A DNA stretch of 64,000 nucleotides from Lagopus muta (lineage: Eukaryota; Chordata; Aves; Galliformes; Phasianidae). This document shows, piece by piece, positions 32,878 to 46,900 of the stretch. The stretch is taken from the NCBI RefSeq assembly GCF_023343835.1, contig NC_064442.1:17780501-17844500 (forward strand), written 5' to 3'. The translations under genes were made by a program, and so were the position numbers. A model generated the notes under the pieces. That model saw nothing but the letters and a program-made list of their open reading frames with translations. It was not told where the DNA came from and did not search any database. Within the stretch, counting starts at the first letter, position 1. Every line of letters starts with the position of its first letter.

Positions 32878-35800
32878 GTGCGCCTTCTTCTTACTGACCC
32901 AAGGGAGAGGCAGAGAGGTGGGCTTGGGGGAAGTCCTTTTGAGAATACAGGGCTGGAAGCAAGCAGCCCAGAGGCTTTATTCTGTCAGGGCACTCCCACC
33001 CATCCCCAGCTTCGCTGCTGGGATGCTGATAGAGCCTTTGTTTGGGTTGCTTCACAGTGGTTACGTGAAGGGCTGCAGAATCAGAGCAAGGGTCACGTTC
33101 AGGGGGTGTGGGTGAAGCGGGAAAGAAATGGGTGAGTGGCTCATGTCCCCTGTGTCCCTTTGCTACCAGGTGCTTGGAGCCCCAGCACCTGCCCCTGGCC
33201 AAAGCAAGCTCATCCCACAGCAGTAAGGGGTGGCTCGTCCTGGTGCCAAACACAAGGTTTTATTCCTGCTTCCCTCCGTTGTTTTCCCTTTTGCACAGCA
33301 CTGATGACTTTGGCCCAACAGCCCCACGTCCTCTCTCACTGTCCTGGAGCTCTGACTCAGCTCATGGCCATCATGAATAGTCTTCCCTGTGCCCCCAGGA
33401 CAATGAGCCCATAGTGGGGCAGGAAAGCACCCAAAGAGATGAAAGACACCCATCAGCAGATCTGAAGGAAGCCTGCCCTTCCCCAGGGGCTTCACCCCTA
33501 GTGAAGTATCCAACACTGTCCCCATGTGTCAGCCCAGGGCTCAGGGATGTCACCAAACCGACCACGAAGCTGAGAGCTGCTCCACGGGGACTCCTGACAC
33601 ACTGCTCATTGGCTCCAAAGGTGTGGGTTGATATTCCCTTAGTGCTTCCCCTCCGCTCTGGGTGAGGGTCCCACTCCCCACAGGGGTCTTGGGTTGCCAG
33701 AGCCCACCCCAGAGTATCGACTCCCCCGCCATCCCTTGGTTTTGCCTGCATGGGCAAGCGGCTCTGACCTCATCACCCAGGAATGTAGCACTCCTAAAAG
33801 AGGTAGAAGGAGCCCATAAAGCACACAAACATCTCACAAGACCCAGGAGACTCTTTCCTCTCTTGGAGGATCCCTTCCTGCAGAGTGAAGGTGCCCATGC
33901 CCTTCTCTCCACCCCACTGAGCCACCTCCGAGCTCATCCTCCCACCAGCAGGGTGACAGCAGCTATGACAGCAGCTCAGCCACCTTCGGTGACAAAAGGG
34001 TGCCAAGAGGAAGCAGCCTCAGAGGCGCTGCCACCATGGGATGGGCAAAGCTAAGCATGCCAAAATCCCACCCCGACAGCTCTCTTCTACCCGAAACCTG
34101 ATCCCTTTGCTCCTCCACCTAACCCCTGCCCAAACAGGCTGGGCCTTTGATCGCTGCAGCATCGCAGGGATTGATGGCTTCAATAAAGCTCCTTCATATT
34201 CTTCATTTCCCACCATCCATCACTCTCCGGGGAGCTTTTGCATCCCACCGCTATGAATTAAATGGGGGGGGGGGGTGAAGCCGTAAGGGAATTCCCCCCC
34301 CAGCCCCCTTCCCTCCTCCTTTCGGGGATAATGGCGATGCCTTGTGTACGGCTTTTAATAAAAATGATAAAGATCTCATTTCACAATTGTTCAGGGAGCG
34401 CTTGGGCCGGGGGGGAGTTGTTTAAGCGAGATCTCCTCTAATTCAATTGCTGAGTGAGAGCGACTGTGGAGGAGCTGCGTGTCCCCATGGGGAGGTGGGT
34501 CCCGAGGACACCCAACGGGGACATCTGAGGAAGATGCTGGGTCCTACAGGGGGATTTAGCAGCTGCCAGAGCTGCTCGAAGACTTTAATCCTCTTTCTGG
34601 AATAGGGCGGCTTTTCCTCACTGCTTGTTTTCTATGAGTTTCCCAACTTGTGGAAACGGAGGGGTATGATGGATTGAAGGCTGGAGCCTGCGGGAAGCCC
34701 CCACTCAGCTCCCATGTCCGAGAAGTATGGGGTTGAGTCAGCCCTCTTTGAGGTCACTGAGGACACCCTGACACACATCCTCATCCTCCCTGGAAAGCCC
34801 CCATGGGGCAGGGAGAGGGCAGGGGGCTGCGCCAGCAGTGAGGCACAGATGGGGGTCTGCAGAGATGGTTTTCCATCCCAACACTCGGCGCAAAGCCAGC
34901 CGCATGTAACAGGTCCCAAAATCCAACAGGTCCCAAATCCACTTCTGCTGACCCCCGCCACCCCAGTGGGACTCCCCAGCTCTGTGCACCCCTTTTATCC
35001 ACGGGCTGACCCACCTTGGAGATCACCAGCATGCCCAACAACGACCCGAATTTTAGAAGCAAAGGCAGTTCAGCACAGAAGCAGGTCGGCCTTTTGGGGG
35101 TTATTTTGAAGCTCCTGCCCTTTTTTACTTTGAAACCCTGCAGGCACGGCAGCACCTGCTGCGCTCAGCTCCTGCAGGGAGCAGCGGAGAGGAAAAGCTT
35201 TTGGGTTTGCAGCAAAGCACTCTGCAGCAGCACCTTGGGGGGAGGGGGGAAAGGGGAATCAGGGCAAAGCCCCCAAAGCCCTGCTGATGTGTGTGAAATC
35301 TTGGCTTTTAAGGCCACCAAAAGGGTTTGGCAAACACTCACACATGAGTGCTCAGCTCGGACGGATTCACCCCCCACTTCAGACACCCAAACCTTACCAA
35401 AACAACAAAAGGGGAGCCCCCAAAGTTACCTGCTCCCGACCTGTGGCTCGGCTGGTGGACGGGCACAGCTGTGCAGGGCTCAGAGCATCAGCACGGCGCG
35501 GCGGCAGCCATACGATCCCGCAGACAAAGTTCAGCGCACCGGCGAGGCGGCGGCAGCGTCGGGAACTTTATCCCCTCCATGGCGAGGAGGCCTTGGCTCG
35601 GGGCCACCCTGGGGTTTAGGAAATGAAAAGCAACCAACCCCGTGCCGCGCTCTCCCCTTTGATTACCCGGGGAGGGGAGGCAGCAGAACCAACCTCCTTC
35701 ATCCCCCCAGCCTCCTTCATCCCCCCCTGCCCCTGTGCTGGTGGCTTGGGGGGGGGGGGCAATGAGAGCACAATGGGCCCCCGCGCCGTGCCAGCCCACC

Positions 35801-37926
35801 CAAGATGCTGCAGACATCCCTGTTTTCTGCAGGCGTCCTCCTGGGGGCTGCCCAAGGGCTGGATGCTGTGCAATACTGCTTTGTGTCGGGGCTGGAAACG
35901 GGTAGGATGAGGCAGTCTGGGATTGGGGTAAGGGTTGGGATGGATGGCCCCAGGTGCCACCAGCACGAGGTGACAGTCCCAGAGCTCCCACCGGAACGTT
36001 TGTTGCATTCCAGCACAGCATTGAGGGGTTCCTGAACACCCCGCTTTGGAGAAGAGTGGGATTTGGATCATCCCTTTCTTTCCTCCTCATCCAACCTGTG
36101 CTCCCCACCTTCCCCAGGAGCCACCAAGCTCACGGCACAGCAACTCACAGCACCCCAATAACCCCGGCATGTGACAAGGGAGCAAAGGGAAAATTAATCA
36201 GCGTGGAGGATTCTGCTTAATTTTTAGCCAAAGCCTCGTGGCCAGGCTCAAAGAGCCGAGAGCCCCCCCCTACACACCCTCAGGGTTGTTATGAGGAGTA
36301 CCACGGGGGCTTGCCATGCCCCATGCACCTGTTCACTGTCCCTCCCCCACCGCGTGCTGCTGTGGGATGATGGAAGCTGCACGTGCGCCCCTGGTGCAGC
36401 TGGGAAATGCTGCCTGAGTAAACTGTGCCTTGGGTGAAATTACGGGAAAATTGCTCTTTGATGGTGCTGCCATCATTAGAGGTGCCTCGGTAATGTGTTT
36501 GCACAAGGCAGGGAGGAAATTAGGCAGGCTGATTAGGGCAACAGGCAGAGATGTCTCATTTCCATGCCTTGTTGCTGCATTAAACCCTACCCAGCGCCTG
36601 TGACCCCCAAATCCTGCCCCATTCCCCCCCCCCCTTCCCCAGGATGCGCACTGCAACGTGTGCAGTGGGGTTGTATTGGGTGTCAGCATGACAAGCCCAA
36701 ACCCCAACATCTATTTTTTTTTCCCCTAAATGAAGAAGAAAAAGGTAAATAATAAACAAAGGCACCTCCGAAGGGGTTCATGGAGGCTGCCATTTGGGGT
36801 TGGCACCCCACAGGTGCTTGCTTTCCCATCAAATAAGCAAAACCTCCAGCCCCAGGGTCCCACATACTGCTGAATCCCCTGCCCGCTCCCCAGAAGGATA
36901 ACTGTGTTGTTTCAAGCTTGAAGAGCTGGAATGCAGTTTTTTTGTATGGATGGACGGGCTGTCTAGGAGAAGGGCCATCTGCTGGTATGGCCCCGGCTCA
37001 TGTTTCACTGGAAGCATCCCGAAGGCTGTGGGAATGCACTATTTTCAACAGGGATCGGGGAATGTGATGTGACAGGGCTGGGGGCTCAGAGGGGCTGTTC
37101 CAGCTCCCTGCCCACCACCCTGTGAGCTCGATCCCAAAATACCCCCAGTGGGCTGAGCACTTGTGTATGGGAAGAGCAGCCCTTGTGATGCTGAGCAGAA
37201 GGAGAGCAGCTTAGAGGGAAAGCATCTCCCCCAAATGCTCCCATCCTGTACCTGCAGAGAGCTTTCAGCCTTAAAATGCAGTCCAGACGCAAGTCTGGGC
37301 ACCTCTCATGCCTTGTTCTCACCCCATTCCCTTCTCTTGGATCACACAACCCAATGGGGAGTCACTTCCACGCACAGCCCCACTTACCTTGGGGATGAGC
37401 CAAGAGGCAGCCACACATTTGGCACCCGAATCTCATTGCTGTGGGGCCAAAAAATCAGGAGGAGCAGGATTGTCTCACAGGATCTGGTGGGTTCCCATTC
37501 ATCTCTCCTAGGGTTTGCAGGGCAAAGGGCTGGAGGAGCACTCCATACCAGCACACCCAGCTCTGCTGTACAGCCAGCATCACCCTGGATATCCTGGGCT
37601 GTTTGCTGGAAGGCAGCCACCGCTTGGCAGTTACCTGGTTGCCTTACAAACAAACCAGAGCTCAGAGCCTCCGTCCTTGCACAGAGAGGGAAAGGAAAGC
37701 CCTCAGCATCTCTCCACAGCACCAAGGGCAAGGATTCTTCTTTCACTGCTTCGCCTTTGAAAGCTGCCTGCCAAGATGTGAAGCCTACACATACCCAGGG
37801 GCACCCCCAGGCGTTTTTCTGCTGGAAAAAGGTGGGAGTGCCAGCAGAGCCTATTCTGCTTCTAACACAAGCCCCGGGCTCGCTGCAGGGCTCTGGGAGC
37901 TCCCTGCCATCAGGATCTCCATCTCC
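32878..37926. other. Spacer between divergent STRA6 and CCDC33
   Basis: No gene recognised. An AT-rich block at about 34340-34450 (GGCTTTTAATAAAAATGATA, TCTAATTCAATTGCTGAGTG) and another near 36180-36235 stand out and could be enhancers. G- or C-runs occur at 34265-34276, 35749-35759 and 36626-36636. The leaders of both genes must begin here but cannot be placed. Confidence 0.4.
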
Positions 37927-40900
37927 ATGGCTGGGGAGTCCCGCATTCCTGCCAGCCTGCAGCGCTGGCGGCTCCGAGCTGAGGACAAGGTGCTGGATTT
38001 TGAGTTTGAGGTGCTGAGCGCCCAGTTCAACCGGCGTGGTCGCTATGCCCTGCGGCTCTCCGTGGAGAACCCACTGCTGAGGGACAGTGGGGACGGTGTC
38101 CGACTGCGCATTGGGGATGGGGACAGCGTGCCCACCAGGACCGGCACCACCGACACCGTGCTGCAGGGTCACCTGGGGGAGATCTGCGCCTTCCAGAGGA
38201 AGAAGTTCACCTTCACCCTGCCCAGAGGTGAGATGCTGGATGCCATGGGGATGGGCTTATATAGCAGGAGGCCCTACAGTGTCCACTGCTTCAGGGATGG
38301 GCTTGTGGCAAACAGGGACCCCTGGGTTGGAAACCTACCCCTTAGCACGCCCATAGCTTTGCTCCTGCAGCAAACTGTTGAGCCTGAGTTGGTCTCCAAA
38401 GCACCTGAGCAGGCTACGGCACTGGTGGCATGGAAGGGACACCAAGGCTTGACCCAGCATTCCCATCAGGTTACTGCAAGAACGACAAGAACCACGATGT
38501 GCGGCTCCACATCGAAGCCTTGCACTGCCCTGGGACCCTACTGAGGAGGAAGAGGGTGGGTGAAGCCTTCTTTGCCATCTATCCCCGTCCTGACCAGCCA
38601 CGGCTGAAGCTCCTGGCAGGGCGAGATGAGGACTGGTATCGCTACAGCGCAGTGCTGGCCCTGCTGCGAGCAGGCAGTGAGCAGCCAGCCATGCACTGCG
38701 GCCGCCTGGCCTTCATTGCTGCCCTGCATGAGCACCGGCCACCTGCCCCGGTGTCTCCATCACCATCACCCCATGCCCAGGAGAGGGAACACCGAGCAGC
38801 AAGCACAGCCCCGTCACCTGCATCCCCAGCTGGGCCATCTCCCAGTGTCCCCTTGCACTCACCTGAGTCTGCCTACCACTCACTGCTCACTGAGGTAGGG
38901 AGCAAGAGGGAATACTGGCGTTGGGGTGGGTCCTATGGGGGTGGGAACTCAGCCCCAGGTTGAAACTTGACGATCTCTGAGGTTCCTTCCAACCCAAACC
39001 ATTCTATGATTCCCCAGCTCAGCTCACTTCACCCTATTTCTCTCCCAAGCACAGGACCTGCAGCAGGGCTATGATCCCCAGCCCAAATCTCCTCACTCCC
39101 CCGGGCAGCCCCTGATGCACCACCCTATGGAAGCAGAAACCCTCCATCCCCACCCCTCCCTGCCCTGCCCTGCCCTGCCCTGGCAGGCTGGGAGCGCCTG
39201 GTTCCCATCAGCTGCAGCTGGAGCTCTGGGAGAGCTTGGTAATAAGAGGAATTTATTGCATAATGGTTATTATTATTATTATTATTATTAGGTTTGGTCT
39301 ATGAGGAGGTGTGGGAGTAGAGGAAAATGATTAAATCTGAAAGAATGGGTTCTAGAGTGAGTTGGTGTTGGGGTTGCCCCTACAAGCCTCTCCTCACCCG
39401 TAGGTGCCACAGACTGACCCTGTGCTCAGCTCCTCCCTGGATGTGCGGGGTGATTCCATGTGTGAGCAGCCTTCCTCTTCCTCCTCCTCTTCTTTGGGGC
39501 CACCACTGAGCTTCCACCTCTCCTCACCAGAATCCAGCCTGGACCCAAGCCCGTGGGTAGTACAGGTTAGTGCAGAGCATGGAGGAGATGCCATGGAGGA
39601 GACCTTGGATTGGGATGCTGGGGAAATGGGAGAACAGGGCACCAAACTTTGGGATTTTAGCCCCAGAACGCAGCTCTGTGGTTGGAGGAGCCAGGCATGG
39701 TGTCAGTGAGTAAAACACTGACCACTGGCATATGGGCTTGTAAATCTTGAACTCTTCATCTCCCAGCTCAGATGGAGACTTCTGGAAACCGTCAGCATTA
39801 ACAAAGCAGCAGGCTGCACTTCTACGGGGTGCTGCCAAAAGCTGTGCAAACAAAGGGAAGCGGATGGGCCCTGCCCAAGGGGCATCCTGCTGGGAGCACA
39901 TCTCTGCTGGGAGCAGTTCACACCTGTGAAAACATCTTTCCTGGAAGCTGAGATGCAGATGGGGCCAAGTCTCATGCTCTGGGGTCCTCCCAGTACTCCG
40001 CTTGCATCCCAAAGGCTGTTTTCCATGGTGGTCCCAAAGGCAGTCCCATCACTGCCCCATGGCAGCCCCGAAGGCAGTCCCAAAGGCTGTCCCATGGCAG
40101 TCCCAAAGGCAGTCCCAATGGCAGTCCCTATGGCTGTCCCAAAATCCCAACACCTTGCACTCCCATCCCAATTAGTGAAATATTTACTGGGCAGAACCCG
40201 TGATTAGTGAGGCTTGATTGAGTTTGCTCAGCACATGTCTAGTCAGAAAAGGCGATGGCGATCGATAGGGATGGGAGCGGGATGGGGGCTTGAGGAAGCA
40301 CCGATGCAATCCCCCCTCAGTGCGGGGCCCCTGGGGGGAATGCAGCACTCAGCAACGATCAATCACCTGCTGCTGATGTCAGCATGCAGGCATTTGCCAA
40401 GATGGGTTTTATTTAAAAATTAGAAGCTGAGAGGCGGGGGAGGGCTGACTGCTGGGAGGGGATGAGGTGATGGCAGAGCCCTTTGCTTGTTGTGGGGTGA
40501 GGGGGGACAGTGGCCTTGCATGGTGCCTCAGTTTCCCCTTGAGATCATCCTTATGGCAGGGCTGAGTGTTCTGGGCAGAAGGGAGCTGGGGGGGGGGTGT
40601 GGAAAGGAGAGTGCATTGTTGGTGTCCTCGTCACGCAGAGAAGCTGATGTATGGGCGCTGAGCTCCTCCCAAAAGGCCAAGGCACGGCAATAACAATTTT
40701 CTCATCTCCCCTCAACCTGTGGCTAATGTATTCCTCGGCACGAAGTGAGAGGCTCTGCTGCCTGCTCAGGCACCTCGAGCACGTTGCAGGGCCAGACGGT
40801 CCCTAATTGTCCCAGGGTTTGGGCACGGCACCTTGCAGCTCGCTGCATGCTCCCAGCCTGGCCATTTCCAGCCACCCTCACAGCATGTGCTCAAGGCCAT

Positions 40901-43900
40901 GGGCGAGCGGTCGGGCTGGGTGAGTACAAATCCCACAGCATCACCCCCAGGGATTCCTCCTCCCAGCCAGGCGTGGGGAGATGCCAGCTTTTGGAGCTCT
41001 TCTTGGCAGACAGAGCTGGTTGCCAGCCCATGAAGGTGTGTTGCCAGGCCAGCTGGCAGCCGGGCACCCATCCTGCCACAGCAATCTGTTGCTCTCAGGG
41101 CACGGGGATCACAGCCTTCCCTCCCCATGCATATGGCCACTGGGAGCTGCTTTAGGGGCTGCAGTTGGATCATTTTTGCCCACCTATGGCAGGGTTCCTG
41201 GGATGTGGATGTGCGTGCCACGTGCCCCATCTCGCTGAGCGATGGATGAAAGCTTTCCTCCCCGATAAAAGCTTCTGCCTTCCCCTCACCGGGGCTGAGC
41301 TCTCTGTTAGTGGGTGATGGATGGCACGTGTCTCCCGTCTGTGCCCCGGCCACCTCGTGTCACTCATCGTGGTGACAGCCAGGGTCATCCCACCTCCAGG
41401 CTGAAGAGAAGGGCCGCGAGCTGCTCCATTCACTGGAAACCCAATGAGGCTGAAAAAACAAACTTTGCCGGCAGGGCGATGAATGACGCCGCTCCGGCGA
41501 GCAATTTGTCGGCCTTTGAAAGGCTGTCAGGATGATGGGTTCATCGGGGACTTCACAGGCATCCTCCGGAGGCTCTGCGTCCCACACCTAGCATCGTGTG
41601 TCCAGCATCCCACAGCCAGCATTCCGTATCCCACACACAACATCCCATGCTCAGCATCCCTTGTTGAGCGTCCCATGCCCTGCGTCCTGCTCCTTTGAGA
41701 GGCACCAGAAGGGAGCTTAAGGTTGAGATGACCACGATGCTGACGCCAAGCCACCCTCCCTGCATTGCCTTTGTCCTCTGACAATTGATTTTTCCCCAGT
41801 AATAAGCAATCTCCCTAAACTCTGGGCATTGCAAGGCTTTGGGTCTCCCACCCCGGGGAGCTTTTGAAGCACGGAAGGGGGGAGATTTTCTGTTTCCTAG
41901 ATGGTATGGAAATCATACATTAGGATGCTGGAGCTGCTGGGGGGAATTTCTTGGTCCCAATACCTTGTTTGCATTTATAGAGATTGAGATGAGGTCAGGA
42001 ATCTGGTACGAGCAGAGCAGCAGTGTGTGCTTTCTCAGCTCAAATGGAGCAAAGAGCTCAAGGCAGGGGCTCAGTGGGGATAAAGGGTATGTGATTCGCT
42101 CATGTCCAAGCAGGAGCCCTTTGGGAAGCGCCTCGCGTCGACGTGCGGAGCGAGCGGTGTCTGCCAGCACTAATTCCTGCAATTTCAGTCCTCGTGTCCC
42201 TTTAAGTGTCAAAACGTCTGCCTTTCTGAGAAAAGCAAATGGGGTTAAAGAGAAAAAAATTGCTCTGCTTTAAGAGGAAGGGGGGAAGGAAATTGCGCGC
42301 GTGGCGCTGACAAATACAGAGAGTGTAAAGCTCCCCTAATGGAGCGGGAGGGAGGCTGGGCTGCCAGCACGCTCATTATGTGCCAGGTGAATTGGGAGTT
42401 GTGCTGCAGGAATGGAACCAAATGGCTTCAGCAAACGTTGGCCCATAGGGATCCCCCTGCCCGGAGCAGGGATTGTCCTGGAAAAGGATGTGATGGGAGG
42501 GGGGGCCCCAAACCGCCCTGTGATCTCTAATGAGCACCTCAGGGTCCCCTCAAGGCGGCATTGTGGATGCAGAATGGCAGTGGATAATGAAGGAAGCGAT
42601 GCTGCCGGGGTCTGTGGGGCCAGGGATGCCCTCTGCATGTGGAAGGAGGATGCTGTTCCATCTCCCCCCCAGGAGTAATTGGGTTTGGCCGCTTCCCCAA
42701 GCTCATTCCGGAGCTGCATTGCCTTCCTCACTCCACTCATCAGAGACAGGCCGGGGCCTGTGCCATGCAACTCGGCATTAATAGAGCCTAAATGAGATTT
42801 TGCAGCCCCAAATGTGATTAGCTGCCTGCTGTGGTGCAGGAAGCGGGGAAGGGCCGGGGATGGGTGGCACCAGGGTCAAGGTTGCGTGATCCCTCCCAGA
42901 TCCGCTCCTCCCGTCCCTCCGTGCTGCAGGGGCCAGGGGATGAGTGACATAGGCTGCAGAACATCAGCTTTTGAGGGGTTGGGACCCCCACAGCTCCACG
43001 CGGTGCCTGGCCCCACTTACACCATGCTGCAACTCCATTGCCATAACCACAGCACTCAGTTAAAGCCCAACGCTTTATGCCTCGCAGCGTGCTGAAAGGA
43101 GCCTGGGGAGCCATCGGGGAGGAGAGCTCACACCGGCCCCAGTCCATCTTCCCACTGTTGTTTTATGGGGTCTCCAGGGGCAGATAAAGCTGTGCCATCC
43201 AATAGCTTCTCATAAATCACCTCTGATGCTGCAGGGGAGCCCCAGTCAAACTGAATGCAGGACCCCATTCTGCGTCATACCACTGGCACACCTCCCCACT
43301 TTGCAGCATGCCACGCATGCACCAACCCCTCCATCCCCTCCCCAAGCCACTCTGGGCCACGGGTCCATGGGTTCAGTGATGCTCCAGCTCCAAAGCTCCA
43401 GGCTGCAAACTCCATCAGCCAGACGACCAAGGAGCATCCTGACTGCTGAACCCTTCCAGCTGGGTGTTGTAGGGTGGCTCATTGTGGCACTGAGAAGGAC
43501 TGGGGGTATGGGCTGGCAGTGTGCTGTTTGCAGAGCCCAGCGTGGCTCACACCTGCTATTTTTAAATGGTTTTGTCACTGTGCTGAGCTTTCCTTAGCTG
43601 TACCATTTGTGAATTTTCTATTAAAATCAACTGCTAATTATCACCCCGCAACCGTTGCTAGAGGTAAGATACAATAGATTTTCCAGGAGACGTACGTACA
43701 GGCGTTGGCAACAGAGATGTGTGCTGGAATACCTGCTGTGTTATCCAGAATGGGGGAAAAATGGGAAAACATGAGAAAACAGCCCAAAAAACAGATGCCA
43801 GTCCCTCTCCGTGCTCTCTGAGCCACCTCTTTTGGGTGCTGCCATCCACCCCATGTGTCTTTGTGCAGCGAAAAGAGCAGACAGGGGGGGGTCATTTGCC

Positions 43901-46900
43901 ATGGGGAGTCCTTTGGTTCCACCCTGCTGAAGCCAGCACGGTGCTCACAGCGGGGTGGTGACATGTGAGGGGTGTAGGACGAGGCAGCCCCTCGTTAGGG
44001 ACCGGGGAGCTGAAGCCACGTGTCGGTTGGGATCTGCACGCAGAGGCTCTGAGCAGCCCGCGGGGCGGAGGGAAATGTTACAGTGCATTATAAGCACCGG
44101 GGACATGGGGATGGGGAGGGGGGTTGTCTCTCACATGCTCGGGGTGTGAGCGGCAGAGGGACGGTCCCCCCCTCCATGAGGAGCAGCTTGCGGCCTCTCC
44201 GTGCCTCGTCGCATCAGCTGGTGTGAATTAATTGGGTGGGGAGGGGAGAGTGGGGAGGGGGGGTTGCCTGCTTCTCCCCTTCTCCGAGAGCTGGGCTGGA
44301 ATCCCAATATCTGCCAAGTCCATGTTAACACAACGTGGGGGCAAAATGGGATGATTTACCCACACTGTTAGGTCTGGGAGACCGTGCTTGGGCTGCAGGA
44401 TGTGGGTACCATTGCCACCATCACCCACCTATCATCACTTTACCCCCTGTCTAGTGGAGTAAGACATTCTACGTGGCCACAGTGTGTTTTTTCCAGTGGA
44501 GAACCTCTCTGGGAGCTCCTTGCCGGGACATAAATCCACACGTGGGGCATTGGGAAGTGAGCGTGCATAATATTGAAAGCCAAGAGTGATGTCAAAGCAT
44601 TCGGCTGCTTGGTTTTTGGGATGATATCATAATAAATAAAAGAGTGTTTTGATAAATAAAACAAGACGCCCGAGCAAGGAGAACTGCATTATGCATGTGC
44701 CAGGGGATGCAATTAGGCGGCCGTGCTTTGGGTTGGGCGGGCAGAGAGGGGCACAATGCAAGGGCTGAAATTTTGCTGGGGGAAATTGCTTATTTTATTC
44801 CCCAGGCACCTTCCCCACAGCAACACCACCCAGTGAGTGCAGAGATAGTGCGGGATGTGGGGCTGGAACCTGGGATTGTCTGCTTGGGATAAAGCAAAGA
44901 GCCAGGAGCAGCTTTACGGAGCTCTGCTGTGCAAACAAACTGTTGCTTGCTGCGTGTTGTGCAGAAACACCGAGCCCTGCAGCCCCTTCATCACCCCATC
45001 CCCATTTCTTGCACCCCCTCATCAACCCTGGTAAGTCCCAGGCAGGAGTTGTCTCTATTTCCATAAACCAATTACTCCCAGATAATCTCAGGAGATTTAA
45101 ACATCAATATCCTAAACGCCAGTGCGAGGGTTGGTGCAGGTTGGTACGTCTCTCCCTCTCCATCCTGGTGCCGCTCCATCACAGCATCGCCATGGTAACG
45201 GGAGAGTGATGGAAGGGGTGGGGGGGGGAGGATTCGGGATGCAGGACACATGAGGGGCCTTTTAGTAACCATAGTGAGGGAGGCAAGGCAGAAGGGAATT
45301 GCTGATTGTTTGTCAGGGTGCTCGCTATGAAGGAGGGCAGCGTGCCTCCGCGCAGAGGTGGGTTTATCTGCATTGAAAGGAGCTGGTGGGAGCTGGATTC
45401 CACCCGGTGCATCACCCCAATGAGATGGGAATGGGTTTGGGATGCTCTGCTCCCACCCTGACCTGCATGCACACTGATATATCACTGCTGGCCGCCGTGC
45501 TGCAGGGCTGACCTTGGCAGGGGCGGTGCAATTAGTGGCACAAAGCCTGCTGCCGTCACAGTGGGATGCGGGGTGAAAAACCCCCGTGCTTCTTCCTTTC
45601 TGCACTTCAGCAGGGAGAGAAGAAACTCAAGGTCGCTGCTGAATGCTGCTGAGCTACCCAGCAGCAGACAACCCCACTCACAGCCTGCTGCTGCCCTGCC
45701 CCTTCCATTGGGAAGGTTTTTTTCCCCTCCACTTCACAGCTCTTGAATGCTCTCATCCTTAGGCAAGTCTATAATGAAGGGGGCCCGGAGCAGGCGGTTC
45801 TCACCCTCCTCCTCCTCCTCCCAGGCCTGGCTTCATTCGGACCCCGAGCACGTTGCTGGTGAAGCTATCCCCCATAGAGCTCATTACTGGAGAGCTGATT
45901 TTCCTGCAGCTCCATGCAAATTCCCACCTGCCCAGGCTGCCCAGCTCAGCTCCACATCCCACAGGTGGGCTTTGCTGACCACAGCTGCCCCAAAACGGAA
46001 CAGCAGGAGAAGCATGGAGAACATGCCCCTTGCAGCAAGGGGCAGCAAGGGGCAGCGAGGGGCCATCAACCCCATCCAACCCCATCAATGGGGCAGTGAG
46101 GGGTCACTGAACCTATCCCTGCTGCAGTGGGGCAGTGGGCGGCCAGCAAAACTATCCATGCCCCGGTGGGGCAGTGAGGGGTCACCAAACCCATCCCTGC
46201 TGTAATGGAGCAGTGAGGGGTCACCAAACCCCAAGGAGGTGCTCCAATGCTCCAACGAGGCAGTGAGGAGCCACCAAAGCCATCCATGCAGCAACAGGGC
46301 AGCGAGGGGCCACCAAACCCATTAACAAGAAGAGAGGGAGGTCTCTCCCCCACCAGCCACTTTCCCACTGCCATGTCCCACCAATGGGGCATTTGTGACG
46401 CTTTCGATGACACCACTGCAGCCTTCATGGTCCCCATCCAAGTCAGGGTGTGAGCAATGGATGCTCCCGCAGACAGGTGCCCAAAAGCAGAGGGATTCAC
46501 CCCAACCCAGCCCTGATGTGGGAGACGTGCCACAGGGGCGAAAGCAGCACAGACGAAGCATTATCAGGATCCGCAGCCCCTATGGCTGCAGTAATTATTG
46601 CTCAGCCTTGTTACGTGCTGGCTTTAATGACAGCGGTCGTTAACATTCAATCTCCTCTCTTCCCGTCAGCCCCCTCCCCATCCCTTCATCATCAATACTG
46701 TGGATAATTAGCCTCTGGAGCCCGCAATAGCCCTTTGGATAAAAGGGGCTGTGCACGCTGGGGTCAGGTGTTCAGTGCATGGCACAAGATCACACCTCAC
46801 CCATCCCAAAGAGCCCAGCGGGTGGGGGCTGAGCATCCCAAATCCCCTTATCCCCCCTTGGAGCTCCCCAGAATATTCCAATCAATGGTTCTCCCATCAG

